DNA of 64,000 nucleotides, taken from Branchiibius cervicis. Lineage in GTDB: Bacteria; Actinomycetota; Actinomycetes; Actinomycetales; Dermatophilaceae. The translations under genes and the position numbers were made by a program. Below are positions 61,868 to 64,000 of the stretch, piece after piece (the stretch's first letter is position 1; every line of letters starts with the position of its first letter). Where the stretch lies: assembly GCF_042661605.1 (NCBI RefSeq), contig NZ_JBHSWJ010000002.1, forward strand, positions 2,976,001 to 3,040,000. The letters are read 5' to 3'. The notes under the pieces were generated by a model. The model did not search any database. It was given only the letters and a program-made list of their open reading frames with translations, and was not told where the DNA came from.

Positions 61868-63150
61868 TGCTGAACGCCGACCAGCTCACGGGTGTGCGCC
61901 GACACCTCCAGGTGCGGCCGCGGCGACCGCTCGATGTGCACCTCGACCTCGTTGACCCGCATGAGGTACACCATCGCACCCACCAGTGCGGCGCCGACAG
62001 CGATCGCCCCGATCGCGATGGTCCAGCGCGCCCCGAACGTGCCGCCGATCCAACCGACCAGTGGCGCGCCGACCGGGGTGCCGCCCATGAAGATGGCCAT
62101 GTAGAGCGCCATCACGCGGCCGCGCATCACCGGCGAAACGCTCAGTTGCACCGTGGCGTTCGCCGTGTTCAGCGCGGTGATCGCGAACAGGCCGCAGGGC
62201 ACCAGGGCTATGGCGAAGGTCAGATAGGTCGGTGCGATCGCGGCGGCGGTGGCCGCCACCGTGAAACCGGCGAGGGCCGCCAGCATCACCCGCAACCGCG
62301 GACGCGCGCGCCGGGCGGCCAGCAACGCCGCCGCCAGCGAGCCGACGGCCATCACCGAGCCCAGGGCGCCGTACTCCTGCGCGCCCTTGCCGTAGACGGT
62401 CGTGGCCATCAACGCGATCGTGATCTGGAAGTTCATCCCGAAGGTGCCCAGCATGAAGACGATGAACATGATCAGTTGGATGTCCGGGCGGCGGCGCACG
62501 TAGGCCAGGCCCTCCCGGACACCGCCGCGGCCCTTGGCCCGCGGCGACGGTGTCAACTCGCGCACTCGCATCGCCATCAACGCCAGCACCACCGCCGCGA
62601 ACGACACCGTGTTGATCGCCAGGGTCCACCCGGTGCCGATGGCTGCGATCAGCAGGCCGGCGATACCCGGGCCGATCAAGCGGGCCGAGTTGAAGGAGGT
62701 GGCGTTCAGGCCGACCGCATTGGACAGCCGCTCGGGCGGCACCATCTCGGAGACGAACGCCTGCCGGGAGGGGTTGTCCAAGGCAGTGACCGCACCCTGC
62801 AGCAGCGCGATCACGTAGACCTGCCAGAGCGTGGCCCAGCCCCCGATGACCAGTACGGCGAGCAGCAGGCTGGTCACCGCCAGGCCGACCTGCGTGCCGA
62901 TCAGGATCCGCCGCTTGGCGAAACGGTCCGTGATGGCCCCGGCCAACGGAGCCAGCAGCACGACCGGCGCGAACTGCAACGCGGTGACGATGCCCAACGC
63001 GGTCGCGTCGTGCGCGGTCAACTGCGTCAGCACCAACCAGTCCTGGGCGACCCGCCCCATCCAGGTCCCGGTGTTGGAGGCCAACCCGCCCAGGAAGAAC
63101 AGCCGGTAGTTGTAGTACTGCAGCGACGCAAAGGTCTTGCCTCCAGTCAC
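61864..63150 (-). CDS. MFS efflux transporter (enterobactin-exporter-like)
   Basis: About 428 residues from GTG 63150, which overlaps the marR stop. It begins TFASLQYYNYRLFFLGGLAS, then NTGTWMGRVAQDWLVLTQLT, ALQFAPVVLLAPLAGAITDR, ALDNPSRQAFVSEMVPPERL, NATSFNSARLIGPGIAGLLI and GTPVGAPLVGWIGGTFGARW. These match the MFS_3/EntS-type family, which exports drugs or siderophores. Co-transcribed with a MarR regulator upstream and a tiny peptide downstream. Confidence 0.9.
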   Translation of the reverse strand: MTGGKTFASLQYYNYRLFFLGGLASNTGTWMGRVAQDWLVLTQLTAHDATALGIVTALQFAPVVLLAPLAGAITDRFAKRRILIGTQVGLAVTSLLLAVLVIGGWATLWQVYVIALLQGAVTALDNPSRQAFVSEMVPPERLSNAVGLNATSFNSARLIGPGIAGLLIAAIGTGWTLAINTVSFAAVVLALMAMRVRELTPSPRAKGRGGVREGLAYVRRRPDIQLIMFIVFMLGTFGMNFQITIALMATTVYGKGAQEYGALGSVMAVGSLAAALLAARRARPRLRVMLAALAGFTVAATAAAIAPTYLTFAIALVPCGLFAITALNTANATVQLSVSPVMRGRVMALYMAIFMGGTPVGAPLVGWIGGTFGARWTIAIGAIAVGAALVGAMVYLMRVNEVEVHIERSPRPHLEVSAHTRELVGVQQ

Positions 63151-63611
63151 GCAGCAACCACCCGGCCCAGGATCTCCTGCGCCTGCTCCAGCACCGCACA
63201 TTCCTCTTCGGACAGGGCGGACAGCCGCTCCAGCATCCACTCGTCACGATGGGCACGCACCTGCGCGATCGTCGTACGCCCCTGTTCGGTGATGAACAAC
63301 CGCACCTGGCGCCCGTCACTCGGATCGGCCTCGCGGCGCACCAGGCCCTTGTCGACCAGGCAGCCGACGGTTCGCGTCATGGAGGGCGCGCTCACGCATT
63401 CGATGTCGGCCAGTTCACGGGGCGTCAGCACCTTCTCGGTGAGTTTGCCGAGCACGGACGCCTGGTGCGGCGGCACCAGCGCATCCTTGGCAAAACGCGT
63501 GCGACGGCTGACCCGCATGCACACTGCGCGCAACTCCGCCGCCAGCTGACGGCGGTCCGTCGCTACGGCACTCCCCACACTCGACCCAGACATATAGTTA
63601 GCGTATCTCAT
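63147..63611 (-). CDS. MarR-family regulator of the adjacent MFS pump
   Basis: Up to 154 residues from ATG 63611; ATG 63593 is a plausible shorter start. Winged helix: PHQASVLGKLTEKVLTPREL, SAPSMTRTVGCLVDKGLVRR and DPSDGRQVRLFITEQG. The gene overlaps the MFS pump and its start region is covered by inverted repeats, as expected for a self-repressing MarR/pump pair. The inducer is unknown. Confidence 0.88.
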   Translation of the reverse strand: MRYANYMSGSSVGSAVATDRRQLAAELRAVCMRVSRRTRFAKDALVPPHQASVLGKLTEKVLTPRELADIECVSAPSMTRTVGCLVDKGLVRREADPSDGRQVRLFITEQGRTTIAQVRAHRDEWMLERLSALSEEECAVLEQAQEILGRVVAA

Positions 63612-63625
63612 TAGCCGAGCTAACT
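63596..63625. promoter_or_regulatory. MarR-type operator region
   Basis: AGTTAGC (63596-63602) and GCTAACT (63619-63625) are a perfect inverted repeat. Within it TTAGC-CGA-GCTAA (63611-63623) is a tighter dyad. The longer start codon of the regulator lies in the middle, so binding would block its own expression. Confidence 0.7.
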
Positions 63626-63686
63626 AAAGTTCACCGGTCCACCAAACGTTCAGGAAACTTCCAGCAAAAGGGTTCACCCTGGATCC

Positions 63687-64000
63687 ATGGACGCTCCCGA
63701 GGCCCGCCTGCTCGTGGTGGAAGACGAGACCAACATCCGTGAACTGCTTGCGACCAGCCTGAAGTTCGCAGGTTTCGAGGTGCACACGGCAGCCAACGGC
63801 GGTGACGCCCTGCGGCTGTTCGAACAACACCCCATCGACCTTGCGGTCCTTGACGTGATGCTGCCGGACATGGACGGGTTCGACGTGACCCGCAAGCTGC
63901 GCGGCGGCGGCCACGAGTTGCCGATCGTCTTCCTGACGGCGCGTGACGCGGTCGAGGACAAGGTCAAGGGACTGACCGTCGGCGGCGACGACTACGTGAC
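63687..64000 (+). CDS. OmpR-type response regulator (partial, cut by window edge)
   Basis: The first 104 codons are present. ARLLVVEDETNIRELLATSL gives the acidic pocket, LAVLDVMLPDMDGFDVTRKL the phospho-acceptor Asp (near residue 56), and LPIVFLTARDAVEDKVKGL the conserved Thr and Lys. GGDDYV follows at the edge. The receiver resembles mycobacterial TrcR/PrrA-like regulators, which carry a winged-helix output domain. A kinase gene probably follows beyond the window. There is no clear ribosome site; GGATCC precedes the ATG. Confidence 0.88.
   Translation, partial: MDAPEARLLVVEDETNIRELLATSLKFAGFEVHTAANGGDALRLFEQHPIDLAVLDVMLPDMDGFDVTRKLRGGGHELPIVFLTARDAVEDKVKGLTVGGDDYV

Overview
The window is GC-rich, densely coded actinobacterial chromosome. 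The markers are an F420-dependent glucose-6-phosphate dehydrogenase, an IdeR/DtxR regulator with all canonical metal ligands, a c-di-AMP (ydaO-type) leader before an NlpC/P60 cell-wall hydrolase, a DUF222-HNH protein, CysK2 and an actinobacterial tad pilus locus. A Micrococcales relative (Dermacoccaceae or Intrasporangiaceae) is my inference, not something the sequence proves. I recognise no tRNA, rRNA, insertion sequence or CRISPR array.

Region 1 (1-17.2 kb) is a tad (Flp) pilus locus with unusual accessories. The core is cpaB, a tadZ ATPase fused to a TadE-like pseudopilin, a second TadE-like gene, tadA, tadB, tadC, a histidine kinase/response regulator pair, the flp pilin and a TadG-like protein. 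On both flanks lie a long protein with a class III prepilin N-terminus, a secreted lipoprotein and a small polytopic membrane protein. An OmpA-like protein and a lipoprotein share a CVC-containing domain. No prepilin peptidase is visible.

Region 2 (17.3-30.9 kb) handles glyoxylate and purine nitrogen. An IclR-family repressor diverges from hyi-glxR-gcl-glxK. About 9 kb away, an oppositely oriented operon carries an ACT-domain malic enzyme, (S)-ureidoglycine aminohydrolase, a peroxiredoxin and an NCS2 purine permease. Both promoters carry paired 15-bp boxes of related sequence spaced 21 bp apart, and a further box overlaps the repressor start codon. I read this as one AllR-like regulon that sends ureide-derived glyoxylate to glycerate and pyruvate.

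Region 3 (30.4-49.3 kb) is a run of small operons: Lrp/alanine dehydrogenase; fgd; a PadR-controlled ABC exporter; a lactate/malate dehydrogenase-like gene with an ACT protein; an ArsR-controlled SulP transporter; a TPP riboswitch with thiM-thiE-thiD/tenA; CysK2; lutABC for lactate oxidation; and an OhrR-like regulator with OsmC. Region 4 (49.3-64 kb) holds bifunctional PutA, CorA, MFS transporters, the NlpC/P60 hydrolase with its riboswitch, IdeR, PdxH, SerC, PepN, a MarR regulator with its MFS pump, and the start of an OmpR-type response regulator cut by the window edge.

About fourteen single-base frameshifts break otherwise intact conserved genes. Most are one-base losses beside G or C runs of three to five. 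This looks like systematic homopolymer undercalling in the assembly rather than gene decay, so coordinates of affected genes are given for the reconstructed reading.
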